DNA of 64,000 nt from positions 2,976,001 through 3,040,000 of the forward strand of contig NZ_BCNV01000001.1 of assembly GCF_001570725.1 (NCBI RefSeq), written 5' to 3'. This DNA comes from Paenibacillus amylolyticus. GTDB taxonomy: Bacteria; Bacillota; Bacilli; Paenibacillales; Paenibacillaceae. This document shows positions 1-7,565 of this stretch, one piece after another. Both the position numbers and the translations under genes were made by a program. A model generated the notes under the pieces. The model made no database searches. It saw nothing but the letters and a program-made list of their open reading frames with translations, and was not told the DNA's origin. Within the stretch, counting starts at the first letter, position 1. Each line of letters opens with the position of its first letter.

Positions 1-120
1 CCGACACCCAGCAGAACGCTTGTTGTGGCTTATCGTCAAGGCAGAGTACTGTCGAAGGCAGCCGAAGCATTCATCCATACGTTTCAACAAACCGTGGCCG
101 AACTTTCTCAAGGAGACTAA
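1..120 (+). CDS. LysR-family transcriptional regulator, C-terminal fragment
   Basis: An open frame enters from the left edge and stops at a TAA at 118-120, giving 39 residues. The tail contains RTLVVAYRQGRVLSKAAEAF, which matches the end of LysR-type effector-binding domains (a hydrophobic strand, then a helix of the form LSxAAxxFI). The start and the DNA-binding domain lie outside the window, so the effector and target cannot be inferred. The identification rests on this short tail only. A hairpin about 45 bp downstream probably terminates the transcript. Confidence 0.6.
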   Translation, partial: PTPSRTLVVAYRQGRVLSKAAEAFIHTFQQTVAELSQGD

Positions 121-164
121 TGAATTGCGCCTATTGATATGGAGACATATGATACTGAACCAAA

Positions 165-198
165 ACAAAGGCTTGACCCTTATGGGCCAAGCCTTTGT
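165..198. terminator. Intrinsic terminator hairpin
   Basis: A perfect 11-bp inverted repeat (165-175 with 188-198, arm ACAAAGGCTTG) surrounds a 12-nt loop. It lies just after the LysR fragment. The U tract is poor on both strands, so the direction is uncertain. Confidence 0.6.
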
Positions 199-354
199 CA
201 TATACTCGTTTCCCGCATCCGCAAGATAGAGTTCTTACATTGCAATCACAGTATCTGGTTACAGTACAATGTTGCTTGTTAAGTCGTTTAGCTTCAATGC
301 TATTTTATAATGTTAACGTAGAAACGTACATAAGAAAACTTCATGTTTGGCGGT

Positions 355-540
355 TTATTTACGCAAATTACGATCGCTTGTCAGCCTGTTTTGCTGATTC
401 ATGACACGGCCTTCGTCCTGAACAGTTGAATCAGGGGGTGATAGCCCTCCTGCTCCATTCTCTAAGAATGCCCTTAAGTGATCTTCCCTTGTGTTATCCT
501 GTTCCAGTCTCCTGAGCGTATCTTTCACATGGTTGTCCAT
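355..540 (-). CDS. Small hypothetical protein, 61 aa
   Basis: The protein is 61 residues, highly polar and charged, with no membrane segment or signal peptide, so it is probably cytosolic. The start is supported by AAGGAGG about 11 nt upstream of the ATG at 540. I do not recognise the family. The C-terminal half is rich in Asn, Gln and Arg and likely disordered. A second Shine-Dalgarno and a 17-codon reading frame lie immediately upstream and overlap its start. It sits downstream of the mtnU-like gene's far end on the same strand but is likely transcribed separately. Confidence 0.55.
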   Translation of the reverse strand: MDNHVKDTLRRLEQDNTREDHLRAFLENGAGGLSPPDSTVQDEGRVMNQQNRLTSDRNLRK

Positions 541-578
541 TGATTGATCATCCTCCTTGGTGACGGGATAGTTATCAT
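525..578 (-). CDS. Possible 17-codon leader ORF overlapping the small-protein start
   Basis: An ATG at 578 is preceded by AGGAGG at 6-nt spacing and the frame ends in TGA at 525-527, 16 nt inside the 61-residue gene. The Shine-Dalgarno of the longer gene lies inside this frame. This could be translational coupling, or a chance frame. Confidence 0.25.
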   Translation of the reverse strand: MITIPSPRRMINQWTTM

Positions 579-631
579 TACCCGCCTCCTGGAAGAATAA
601 ACACTCTACTCAAGAATTTTATTCCACTTAT

Positions 632-1453
632 TTATTTTTCGCCAAAATAAACGCCAGGTCGACGGTCTTCAAACACGGGAATACGACCACGGACCTCATC
701 TACCAGAGATGGACGTATGATTCCGGTCACGATCTCTTCCCCTTCGCCACCTTCAGCCACAATCTCACCCCAAGGATCAATGATGAGGGAATGCCCGAAA
801 AATTCAGTCTCTCCCCCTTTACCTACACGGTTACAGGCGATCACATACATCTGGTTCTCAATCGCTCGTGCCGTAAGCAACGTACGCCAGTGGTGCAGAC
901 GAGGGTTCGGCCATTCGGCCGGTACAATCAATGCCTTGGCACCGTTCAAAGCAAGTGTGCGGGCCAGTTCCGGAAACCGGATATCATAACAGATCGAAGC
1001 ACCCGCTGTAAGACCGTTCTCCAATTCAAAAATTTCTGGTTCCGCACCAGGCTGCAGATATTTCTCCTCGTCCATCAGACGGAACAAATGTAATTTATCG
1101 TATCGTGTTACCTGTTTTCCTTCACGATTATAAGCGTACATTGTATTGTATATTTGACCATCCCGTTTCTCAGCGATTGAACCGCCAACGATGGAAATTT
1201 GATGTTTTTGGGCAAAAGCAGACAGCCACTCCCGGGATTTCTGGCCTTCCGGGTCAGCGAGTTCATGAATTTCCGTCAAAGCGTAGCCCGTATTCCACAT
1301 CTCAGGTAACACAGCCAGCCCCAGATCCGGATATTGTTCTACCGCACGCTCAAGCAACGTCTGCATATGTTTATGATTGGCCTCAGGGTCCCCGAGTTGA
1401 ATATCGCCCTGAATCAGGGCTACACGCATTTCTCCCTGTTGTTTTTCTGTCAT
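632..1453 (-). CDS. mtnU: Carbon-nitrogen hydrolase (omega-amidase type), MtnU-like
   Basis: This is a nitrilase-superfamily amidase of 273 residues. The catalytic triad is visible: Glu51 (VLPEMWNTGY), Lys120 (YDKLHLF) and Cys155 (ASICYDIRFPELAR). The family hydrolyses omega-amides such as alpha-ketoglutaramate or alpha-ketosuccinamate. In B. subtilis MtnU (YkrU) sits in the methionine-salvage cluster and is thought to remove the keto-amide made when MtnE uses glutamine as amino donor. Here mtnE lies 3 kb away and mtnWXB further on, which supports that role. I chose the ATG at 1453 because AGAGGAG lies 8 nt upstream; a GTG three codons earlier would overlap this site. It is cytosolic. Confidence 0.8.
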   Translation of the reverse strand: MTEKQQGEMRVALIQGDIQLGDPEANHKHMQTLLERAVEQYPDLGLAVLPEMWNTGYALTEIHELADPEGQKSREWLSAFAQKHQISIVGGSIAEKRDGQIYNTMYAYNREGKQVTRYDKLHLFRLMDEEKYLQPGAEPEIFELENGLTAGASICYDIRFPELARTLALNGAKALIVPAEWPNPRLHHWRTLLTARAIENQMYVIACNRVGKGGETEFFGHSLIIDPWGEIVAEGGEGEEIVTGIIRPSLVDEVRGRIPVFEDRRPGVYFGEK

Positions 1454-1526
1454 GACAAGCACTCCTCTGAACCGTAATACCTGCTATCATAGCTTGATCC
1501 TCATGAGGACTGCAAGCCTGTTTTCG

Positions 1527-3149
1527 TTATGAACTTCCGCATAACAACTCAGGCAGCAGAGTCAACAATCGATCACTCGTGAGCGCGTCACCCACATTCC
1601 AGATCGACTCCTCTACAGGGTACACCCGTCCATTCTGCACAGCCGAAAGGTTCTTCCAGCTGGGACTTTTCATCAGCATCTCGGTAGCCTCCCGGGCTAC
1701 AATGTCCTCAGGCAGCATGACAAATACATGATCTCCCGCATACTGACGTACCGCTTCAGCCGAAATTTCCTTATAGGCTCTGCCCGCCGTAAGTGCTTCC
1801 TTCACTTTGTTAACTGGCCTGAATCCCAGCGGATGATATAACAATGGCGCTAGACCGATATTGCCCATAACAAATAAGCGTGCACCCCGATGGTATGTAA
1901 ATACAGATGCCGTTTCCCCTGCTTCAATCGCTGTATGGATCTTCGCCCACATCTGCTCAGTACGCTCCCCATAGGAGGTTAGCCATTGTTCAGCCTGAGA
2001 TTGTCTGCCAAACCAATTGCCCAAACTGCGCATTCGCTCGTCCAACATGGCATGTGAGTTATAAGCGAGTGTTGGTGCAATACGGGAAAGTTGTTCATAT
2101 TGCTGTTCGTTGTTGCTATCAAAGATAATCAAATCCGGCTTCATGATAACAGCTGCTTCCACATTAACCGGAGCAACCGCGTCATAGGTCTGATCTCCCA
2201 ATATCTGAATGCCCAGCATCAGCAGATCTCCAGCTGAATCTCCGTAAAACATAATTCGCTCCGGGTTTACTGGAATATGCACATCATGACCCAACCAATC
2301 TTGCACCAACGTCTGCTGCTGAATGGATCTGTCATATTGACGAGGAGACAATCCGGTCATTTGGCGAAAACGCCTGCTGAAATAATACTCATCCTTAAAC
2401 CCAACGCGGCTCGCTATATCCCGAAGCGGTTCATCCGATTTGCGAAGCCATTCCTTGGCATGTTTGATACGTACATGATTCACATAATCAAGCGGCTTGT
2501 GACCCGTGAGTTGTCTGAACAGGGTGGTATACTGTGCAGGTCTGATCTCCGCGAGACGTGCCAGTTTCTGTACAGTGATTTCTTCAGCATAATGGTCGTC
2601 TACATACTGAATCGTACTGTGTAGTCTGGCTTCCATACTCTGTTCCGTCTTCGGAGAGGTGTACCGGGTAATGATCATCTCCATCCATCTTTGGAACTGT
2701 GCATTCAGATGACTATATTCTGCATCCGTTTTATAATTCCGAATGACATACATTTGCTCCAGCAGCCCATTTAACGGAGCATAGGGATAACCATTCAATT
2801 GGTTTCTGTGTTCAAATACAGTGCGTGTAAAGAGCTCCGGATCACCCGTCAATATATGAATGACATCAAACGCCACCACGATATATTTCAATTCCGAGTC
2901 ATTACGATGTTCAATCTGGTACCCTTCTCCCGGAGAAAGCGGATAAACACATCCCGTAGTAAACGGAAACTGTTCATGTCCAATATATAAACGTCCATCC
3001 CCTTCTTCACAGATCAGGAAGGCATGTTTCTCGCAAGCAACTTCCAGCATCACCTGTTCAGGTGCTTCAATTCGTCGTACCAGATGATCCAGCCGAAACA
3101 TGAATGCTGAAAAGAACAACGCTCCCTCATCGGCATCCAAAGCCTGCAT
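1527..3149 (-). CDS. AraC-family regulator fused to a siderophore-binding domain (Btr-like)
   Basis: This 540-residue protein has three parts: a cupin-like N-terminus (about 1-160), two AraC helix-turn-helix motifs (about 165-270, containing EITVQKLARLAEIRPAQYT and LRDIASRVGFKDEYYFSRRF), and a C-terminal periplasmic-binding-protein domain (about 285-540). The last domain resembles the receptor encoded next to it (shared GNWFGRQSQAEQWL-type and FVMGNIGLAPLLYHPLG-type motifs). B. subtilis Btr has this architecture and activates siderophore uptake after binding the loaded siderophore in the cytoplasm. A Fur-type site lies 26 bp upstream of the start, and GAGGTGAA precedes the ATG. The local role, ferric-siderophore sensing, is inferred. 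No transporter permease is in the window. Confidence 0.85.
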   Translation of the reverse strand: MQALDADEGALFFSAFMFRLDHLVRRIEAPEQVMLEVACEKHAFLICEEGDGRLYIGHEQFPFTTGCVYPLSPGEGYQIEHRNDSELKYIVVAFDVIHILTGDPELFTRTVFEHRNQLNGYPYAPLNGLLEQMYVIRNYKTDAEYSHLNAQFQRWMEMIITRYTSPKTEQSMEARLHSTIQYVDDHYAEEITVQKLARLAEIRPAQYTTLFRQLTGHKPLDYVNHVRIKHAKEWLRKSDEPLRDIASRVGFKDEYYFSRRFRQMTGLSPRQYDRSIQQQTLVQDWLGHDVHIPVNPERIMFYGDSAGDLLMLGIQILGDQTYDAVAPVNVEAAVIMKPDLIIFDSNNEQQYEQLSRIAPTLAYNSHAMLDERMRSLGNWFGRQSQAEQWLTSYGERTEQMWAKIHTAIEAGETASVFTYHRGARLFVMGNIGLAPLLYHPLGFRPVNKVKEALTAGRAYKEISAEAVRQYAGDHVFVMLPEDIVAREATEMLMKSPSWKNLSAVQNGRVYPVEESIWNVGDALTSDRLLTLLPELLCGSS

Positions 3150-3174
3150 GTCGGTTCACCTCGTTTTTCTAAAA

Positions 3175-3189
3175 TGAGAATAATTATCA
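3175..3189. promoter_or_regulatory. Fur box upstream of the AraC/binding-protein regulator
   Basis: TGAGAATAATTATCA matches the 7-1-7 Fur consensus TGATAATNATTATCA with one mismatch. It lies 26 bp upstream of the regulator start, where Fur would repress transcription in iron-replete cells. Confidence 0.75.
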
Positions 3190-3253
3190 ATCATTCTGTA
3201 TGATCTGATTATAAGCGAGCCATTGTTAATAATCCAGATTGAGTTTAATCAGC

Positions 3254-3290
3254 AAAAAGAGCGTTCAACGAAATGTTGAAGGCTCCTTTT
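3254..3290 (-). terminator. Terminator after the siderophore receptor gene
   Basis: An imperfect inverted repeat (arms GAGCGTTCAAC and GTTGAAGGCTC) is flanked by A and T runs. On the minus strand it ends in a U run, about 60 bp after the receptor stop codon. Confidence 0.7.
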
Positions 3291-3350
3291 ACTTTTTTAT
3301 AACTGCATTACTCAAAGGTGTTAATACTGCCTTATTAGCTCGTCACAAAA

Positions 3351-4346
3351 TTATTGGATCATCTGTTTCGGAAGCTCTTGTAGCAGCCACTCCCTGGAGA
3401 GCGCATCACTTGAAGCTTTTACGATATCAAAACGATATACTTTTCCTTCTTTCACCGCAGGCAGGTTCTTCCAGATTGAACTATCCAGCAATTCCTTGGT
3501 GGATTGCTTCGCATCGTCGGTCACAGGATCCAGGATAAATATCCGATCACCGGCAAATTCAGATAATTTTTCAGTTGAAATCTCTACGAATCCCATGTCT
3601 TCATCCAATACTTTCTGGATTTCCGCGGTTGGCTTCAGCCCGTCTTTTCCATATAACAACTGTGGCAATCCTGCACCCGCCATAACAAACAGACGATTCC
3701 CGGGATACATGGTGAATACCGAAGCCGTCTCCCCTTCTTTCAATCCGTTCTCATGAAGTTGCGTCCACATCTCTTCTGTCGCTTTTTGATGAGCCGTGAT
3801 CCAGTCCTCTGCCTCTTGCTTCTTGTTCAACAAGTCGCCAAGGATGCGCATGCGATCTTCTATTGACCCGAACGAATCAAATGTAACCGTTGGAGCAACT
3901 TTCGAGATCTGATCGTATTGTGCCTCATCACTGTTCGAGAAAATGATCAGATCGGGATTTAAGGCTAGCGCCTTTTCCACACTGATCGGAAATCCTACAT
4001 CCTCTGCCTGAGCAACCTGATCATCGTATACGGTTCCATCCTGACGAAGTATGCCTACAGGAACAACACCAAGCGCAAGCAGATCCCCGGTAACTTCTCC
4101 ATGATAGATGACACGTTTTGGTGTTACAGGGACCTCTACTTCATGGCCTGTCCAATCTTTGAATACTCGGGTCTCGCCCTCGTTCGTCTCTTCCGTTGAG
4201 GGTTGGGTCTCCGTGGTTTCTGTGGCTGCTTTGGAATCATCTGCTCCAGCAGTAGGTGTTGTAGCCTGATTTCCACAAGCCAGCAGCAGAATGGATAACC
4301 ACGTAACCGTAAATAATACTGCCGTATTTCGTATGCCCTTTTTCAT
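3351..4346 (-). CDS. Iron-siderophore ABC transporter substrate-binding lipoprotein
   Basis: This is a 331-residue surface lipoprotein. The N-terminus has a signal peptide ending in the lipobox ILLLACGNQ (Cys near residue 24), followed by a Thr/Glu-rich linker and a class III (FecB/TroA-like) binding fold: the region VFKDWTGHEVEVPVTPKRVIY and two lobes joined by a long helix. It should deliver a ferric siderophore to a membrane permease not encoded here. I chose the ATG at 4346 because GGGGGAG precedes it and the signal peptide begins there; an upstream in-frame ATG at 4406 lies inside the Fur box. The adjacent Fur site and the regulator downstream argue for iron-repressed expression. The siderophore is unknown. 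Confidence 0.88.
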   Translation of the reverse strand: MKKGIRNTAVLFTVTWLSILLLACGNQATTPTAGADDSKAATETTETQPSTEETNEGETRVFKDWTGHEVEVPVTPKRVIYHGEVTGDLLALGVVPVGILRQDGTVYDDQVAQAEDVGFPISVEKALALNPDLIIFSNSDEAQYDQISKVAPTVTFDSFGSIEDRMRILGDLLNKKQEAEDWITAHQKATEEMWTQLHENGLKEGETASVFTMYPGNRLFVMAGAGLPQLLYGKDGLKPTAEIQKVLDEDMGFVEISTEKLSEFAGDRIFILDPVTDDAKQSTKELLDSSIWKNLPAVKEGKVYRFDIVKASSDALSREWLLQELPKQMIQ

Positions 4347-4390
4347 TTCTATTTCTCCCCCTATATCATGTACGTTGTGCAAGAAATTAA

Positions 4391-4410
4391 TGATATTGAT
4401 TATCATTATC
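4391..4410. promoter_or_regulatory. Fur box upstream of the siderophore receptor
   Basis: TGATATTGATTATCA (4391-4405) fits the 7-1-7 Fur consensus with one mismatch and overlaps a second half-site running to 4410 (GATTATCATTATC). It sits about 45 bp upstream of the receptor start codon. Confidence 0.8.
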
Positions 4411-4606
4411 GGATATTATCATAAATCAGGGTCTCTCTCAGCTCAATGGACAAAACTAAATGAGCACTTTCAGTTTTGTACAATACACCGCTCTTTGCTC
4501 CTATGTACTGTATATTCAAGTGCATTTCCCTCTATACAGCTCGGGATTGGCGTGATAAATTAATGAGAACTATTTGCCATTTTTAATAACCGGAGTGATG
4601 AATATA

Positions 4607-5815
4607 ATGACCCATTCAGACCATATAACTGCTCGTTCAGCTTTTAAGATACCAACTTCTGATGTGATGACACAGCTGCCAACGCAATTTTTTGCTACCC
4701 TTGTTCAAAATGTAAATCGTGAAATCGCAAGTGGACATGACGTGATCAACCTAGGTCAGGGGAACCCGGATACACCTACACCACCTCATATTGTGAAAAC
4801 ACTGCAAGAGTCGGCTGAGAATCCCCTCTACCACAAATATTCACCCTTTAGAGGGTACTCTTTTCTGAAGGAAGCTGTCGCCAAACGTTATAAGGAAGAT
4901 TACAATGTTGATCTGGATCCCGAGACTGAAGTGGCCATTCTGTTCGGGGGCAAAACAGGTCTGGTTCAGTTACCACAGGTCCTGCTTAACCCCGGCGACA
5001 CCGTTCTCGTTCCCGATCCGGGCTACCCGGATTACTGGTCTGGTGTTGCACTCGCCAAAGCAAACATGTCATTTATGCCTTTGCTTGAGTCCAATGCATT
5101 CCTGCCGGATTACGAAGCTGTTACAGCCGAAGATCGGGAGAAAGCCAAGCTGATGTTCCTGAACTATCCAAACAATCCAACGTCGGCAACGGCTCCCCTT
5201 TCGTTCTACGAAGATACGGTTGAATTTGCCATTCAAAATCAAATTGTCGTTGCCAGCGACTTTGCTTACGGTGCGATTGGATTTGACGGACATCGTCCCG
5301 TGAGTTTCCTGCAAGCCCCTGGTGCCAAAGAAGTGGGCATCGAGTTCTATACGTTATCCAAAACATACAATATGGCTGGATGGCGTGTTGGATTCGCGCT
5401 TGGTAATGCAGAGATTGTCTCTAAAATCAATCTGCTTCAGGATCATATCTATGTCAGTCTCTTCGGTGGGATTCAGGCTGCGGCAACGGAAGCACTCACT
5501 GGATCTCAGGAATGTGTTACTTCGCTGGTTTCACGTTATGAATCCCGTCGCAATGCGTTTTATGACGCTCTTTCCTCTATTGGTTGGCAAGCTTCGAAAC
5601 CCGCAGGTTCATTCTTCAGCTGGTTGCCTGTGCCTTCAGGTTATACCTCCGCTTCATTTGCAGACTTGTTACTGCGAGAAGCCAAGGTGGCCGTAGCACC
5701 AGGTATTGGTTTTGGTTCGCATGGTGAAGGCTATGTGCGCGCAGGACTGCTAAGTGATGAAAACCGATTACGCGAAGCTGTGGAGCGGATTGGCAAGCTG
5801 AATTTATTCAAGTAA
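4607..5815 (+). CDS. mtnE: PLP-dependent aminotransferase, MtnE-like
   Basis: This is a fold-type I class I/II aminotransferase of 402 residues. The PLP lysine is Lys252 (TLSKTYNMAGWRVGF). NYPNNPT (about 187-193), the cofactor-binding Asp218 (ASDFAYGA) and the substrate-carboxylate Arg (GYVRAGLL) are present. Family-typical stretches such as HDVINLGQGNPDTPTPPHIV and YPDYWSGVALAKA closely resemble B. subtilis MtnE (YkrV), which aminates 2-keto-4-methylthiobutyrate, the last step of methionine salvage. Nearby mtnU and mtnWXB fit. The start at 4607 keeps GGAG 11 nt upstream; the alternative ATG at 4598 is only 2 nt from it. I saw no SAM riboswitch in front. Confidence 0.8.
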   Translation: MTHSDHITARSAFKIPTSDVMTQLPTQFFATLVQNVNREIASGHDVINLGQGNPDTPTPPHIVKTLQESAENPLYHKYSPFRGYSFLKEAVAKRYKEDYNVDLDPETEVAILFGGKTGLVQLPQVLLNPGDTVLVPDPGYPDYWSGVALAKANMSFMPLLESNAFLPDYEAVTAEDREKAKLMFLNYPNNPTSATAPLSFYEDTVEFAIQNQIVVASDFAYGAIGFDGHRPVSFLQAPGAKEVGIEFYTLSKTYNMAGWRVGFALGNAEIVSKINLLQDHIYVSLFGGIQAAATEALTGSQECVTSLVSRYESRRNAFYDALSSIGWQASKPAGSFFSWLPVPSGYTSASFADLLLREAKVAVAPGIGFGSHGEGYVRAGLLSDENRLREAVERIGKLNLFK

Positions 5816-5835
5816 TTTACAGGACCATAACCCCT

Positions 5836-5864
5836 TTGCATATGCCAAGTTTCCATGGTATGTT
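5836..5864 (+). promoter_or_regulatory. Candidate sigma-A promoter of the pro-mtn operon
   Basis: TTGCAT (5836-5841), a 17-bp spacer and TATGTT (5859-5864) lie immediately upstream of the T-box leader. Confidence 0.45.
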
Positions 5865-5869
5865 ATAAG

Positions 5870-6121
5870 AAATATTGAACGAAACGTGATGACGGGACCA
5901 GTAAGAGAATATCAGTCGCGCCCAGAGAGTAAATTCCACCCTGCTGAAAGAATTTACCGCGACTCTTCTCTGAAACCTACCCCTGAGCGGCCTGTTACGT
6001 ACAGGACAGTGCCTTCTGTTACAGGGCATGAAGCCGGATGATCTAATCATCAATAAAGGTGGTACCGCGGAAGTAACGAACTTTCGTCCTTTTTAACTAA
6101 AGGGCGGGAGTTTTTTTTGTA
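5870..6121 (+). promoter_or_regulatory. T-box leader controlling proB (probably tRNA-Pro)
   Basis: The leader ends with the hallmark T-box AAAGGTGGTACCGCGG (6055-6070) and a strong terminator (14-bp stem 6079-6092 with 6099-6112, then a U run to 6118). The competing antiterminator pairs the T-box side with CGTCCTTT. The region 5885-5990 can fold as Stem I; CCT at 5976-5978 (context GAAACCTAC) is the best candidate specifier codon, fitting proline and the proBAC genes downstream. UGGU in the T-box bulge would pair with an ACCA tRNA end. Uncharged tRNA-Pro would allow read-through. The specifier assignment was done by eye. Confidence 0.9.
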
Positions 6122-6176
6122 CCCGCTAAAGCCTGCTCCAGAAGCACTTATTAATCATGTTTAAGGAAGTGAAACC

Positions 6177-7280
6177 ATGACTTCACGTATTGTAGTTAAG
6201 ATTGGAAGCAGCTCGCTTACAACGGAAGAAGGCGGTCTGGATCGCAGTTCGATCACTTTCTTTGCCGGAGAAATTGCAGCATTGGCTGATCAGGGTCATG
6301 AAGTACTTCTGGTCACCTCTGGAGCGGTAGCGGCCGGATTCCGGGAGATCGGTTACCCTCAGCGGCCTAAACAGTTGCATGAGAAACAAGCTGCAGCGGC
6401 CGTTGGGCAGGCATTATTGATGCAGGCATATCAACAGGCTTTTGCAGCGCACCGCGTTACTACGGCGCAAATTCTGTTAACTCGTACAGACTTTCACAGT
6501 CGTAAACGTATGGGCAATGCAGGCATGACCGTGGAGGAACTGCTCAAACAGCGAGTGATTCCGATTTTCAATGAGAATGATACAGTATCGGTGGATGAAT
6601 TGAAGTTTGGTGATAACGATCTGTTGTCCGCATTGGTTGCAAACCTGGTGAAGGCACAGCATCTGATCATTCTTACCGATACCAACGGCTTGTACACCGC
6701 AGATCCTCGTAAAGATCCGTCTGCCGTACGTTACGACCGGATCCCCGAAATCACGGCTGAGATCTACGCGTTTGCCGGTGGTTCAGGTTCATCAGTTGGC
6801 ACAGGTGGAATGCGTTCAAAAGTTGATGCAGCCAAGGTTGCTACACGTGGAGGCGTGCCCGTATTTGTAGGAAGTGTGAAAGAACCTGGAGATATGCAGC
6901 AGGCGGTTGATGGCACGGGCAAAGGTACTTACTTTGAGACACGACTCGCTTCGCTATCCCGTAAAAAGCAGTGGCTTGGCTTCATGTCTACTCCGCTGGG
7001 AACCGTTGTTGTAGATGATGGTGCTGAAGAGGCCCTGGTCCATGGGGGCCACAGTCTTCTGCCTGTAGGGGTTAAGCGGGTACTTGGAACTTTCCATGCA
7101 GGAGACGTCGTAGAGGTCATTGGCATGGACGAAACTTTGCTCGGTCGCGGTATTGTCAATTATGATGATGACCAGCTTCGACTCATTGCCGGACTTTCCA
7201 GTGGCGAAGTGATGAAACAACTCGCTAGCATCCACAGACTTGAAGTTATTCATAGAGACGAATGGATTACGTTAAAATAA
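6177..7280 (+). CDS. proB: Glutamate 5-kinase
   Basis: This enzyme phosphorylates glutamate to gamma-glutamyl phosphate, the first step of proline synthesis. It has 367 residues, the normal length of the two-domain form. An amino-acid-kinase domain at the N-terminus starts RIVVKIGSSSLTTEEGGLD and contains NENDTVSVDE and GGMRSKVDAAK; a PUA domain occupies about 275-350. It follows the proline T-box directly and probably responds also to feedback by proline, as known for the family. GGAAGTG precedes the ATG. Confidence 0.97.
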   Translation: MTSRIVVKIGSSSLTTEEGGLDRSSITFFAGEIAALADQGHEVLLVTSGAVAAGFREIGYPQRPKQLHEKQAAAAVGQALLMQAYQQAFAAHRVTTAQILLTRTDFHSRKRMGNAGMTVEELLKQRVIPIFNENDTVSVDELKFGDNDLLSALVANLVKAQHLIILTDTNGLYTADPRKDPSAVRYDRIPEITAEIYAFAGGSGSSVGTGGMRSKVDAAKVATRGGVPVFVGSVKEPGDMQQAVDGTGKGTYFETRLASLSRKKQWLGFMSTPLGTVVVDDGAEEALVHGGHSLLPVGVKRVLGTFHAGDVVEVIGMDETLLGRGIVNYDDDQLRLIAGLSSGEVMKQLASIHRLEVIHRDEWITLK

Positions 7281-7366
7281 ACATGAAGCTATATTAAATT
7301 AAACTAATCATTTACACGTAACGGAGAGGACAGAAAAAACCTGAAAAAGCGGAGCGTTCGCCTACA

Positions 7367-7434
7367 AGCTTTCTGAATGAAAGCTACATCGGAAGCATAC
7401 GCTTATCCTCGGATTTTCCCTTTAGAAAAGGGAA
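7367..7434 (+). other. Two hairpins in the proB-proA intercistronic region
   Basis: AGCTTTC (7367-7373) pairs with GAAAGCT (7379-7385), and TTCCCTTT (7416-7423) pairs with AAAGGGAA (7427-7434). Neither has a U run, so they look like mRNA structure and not terminators. They precede the dispersed repeat at 7450 within the 285-bp gap. Confidence 0.5.
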
Positions 7435-7449
7435 TCGAAAAAATCTGGG

Positions 7450-7513
7450 GATAACAGCGATTGGAAGGTTATTCTGTCATCGTAGTGTCTGTGTGAATAA
7501 TCTTTAGTCCAAC
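7450..7513 (+). repeat. Dispersed intergenic repeat, copy A
   Basis: This 64-bp block between proB and proA aligns without gaps to 12348-12411, with about 55 of 64 positions identical by eye (shared cores GATAACAGCGATTG and CTGTCATCG). Both copies are in the same orientation and lie outside genes. Confidence 0.75.
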
Positions 7514-7565
7514 ATGTGGTTAAAAATTTAACTTTCTATATTTGTATATATGAGGAGGAATTAAG

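Noticed and set aside
5069..5366. Minus-strand frames inside mtnE
   Set aside because: Codon patterns follow the real gene on the other strand and starts lack ribosome sites.
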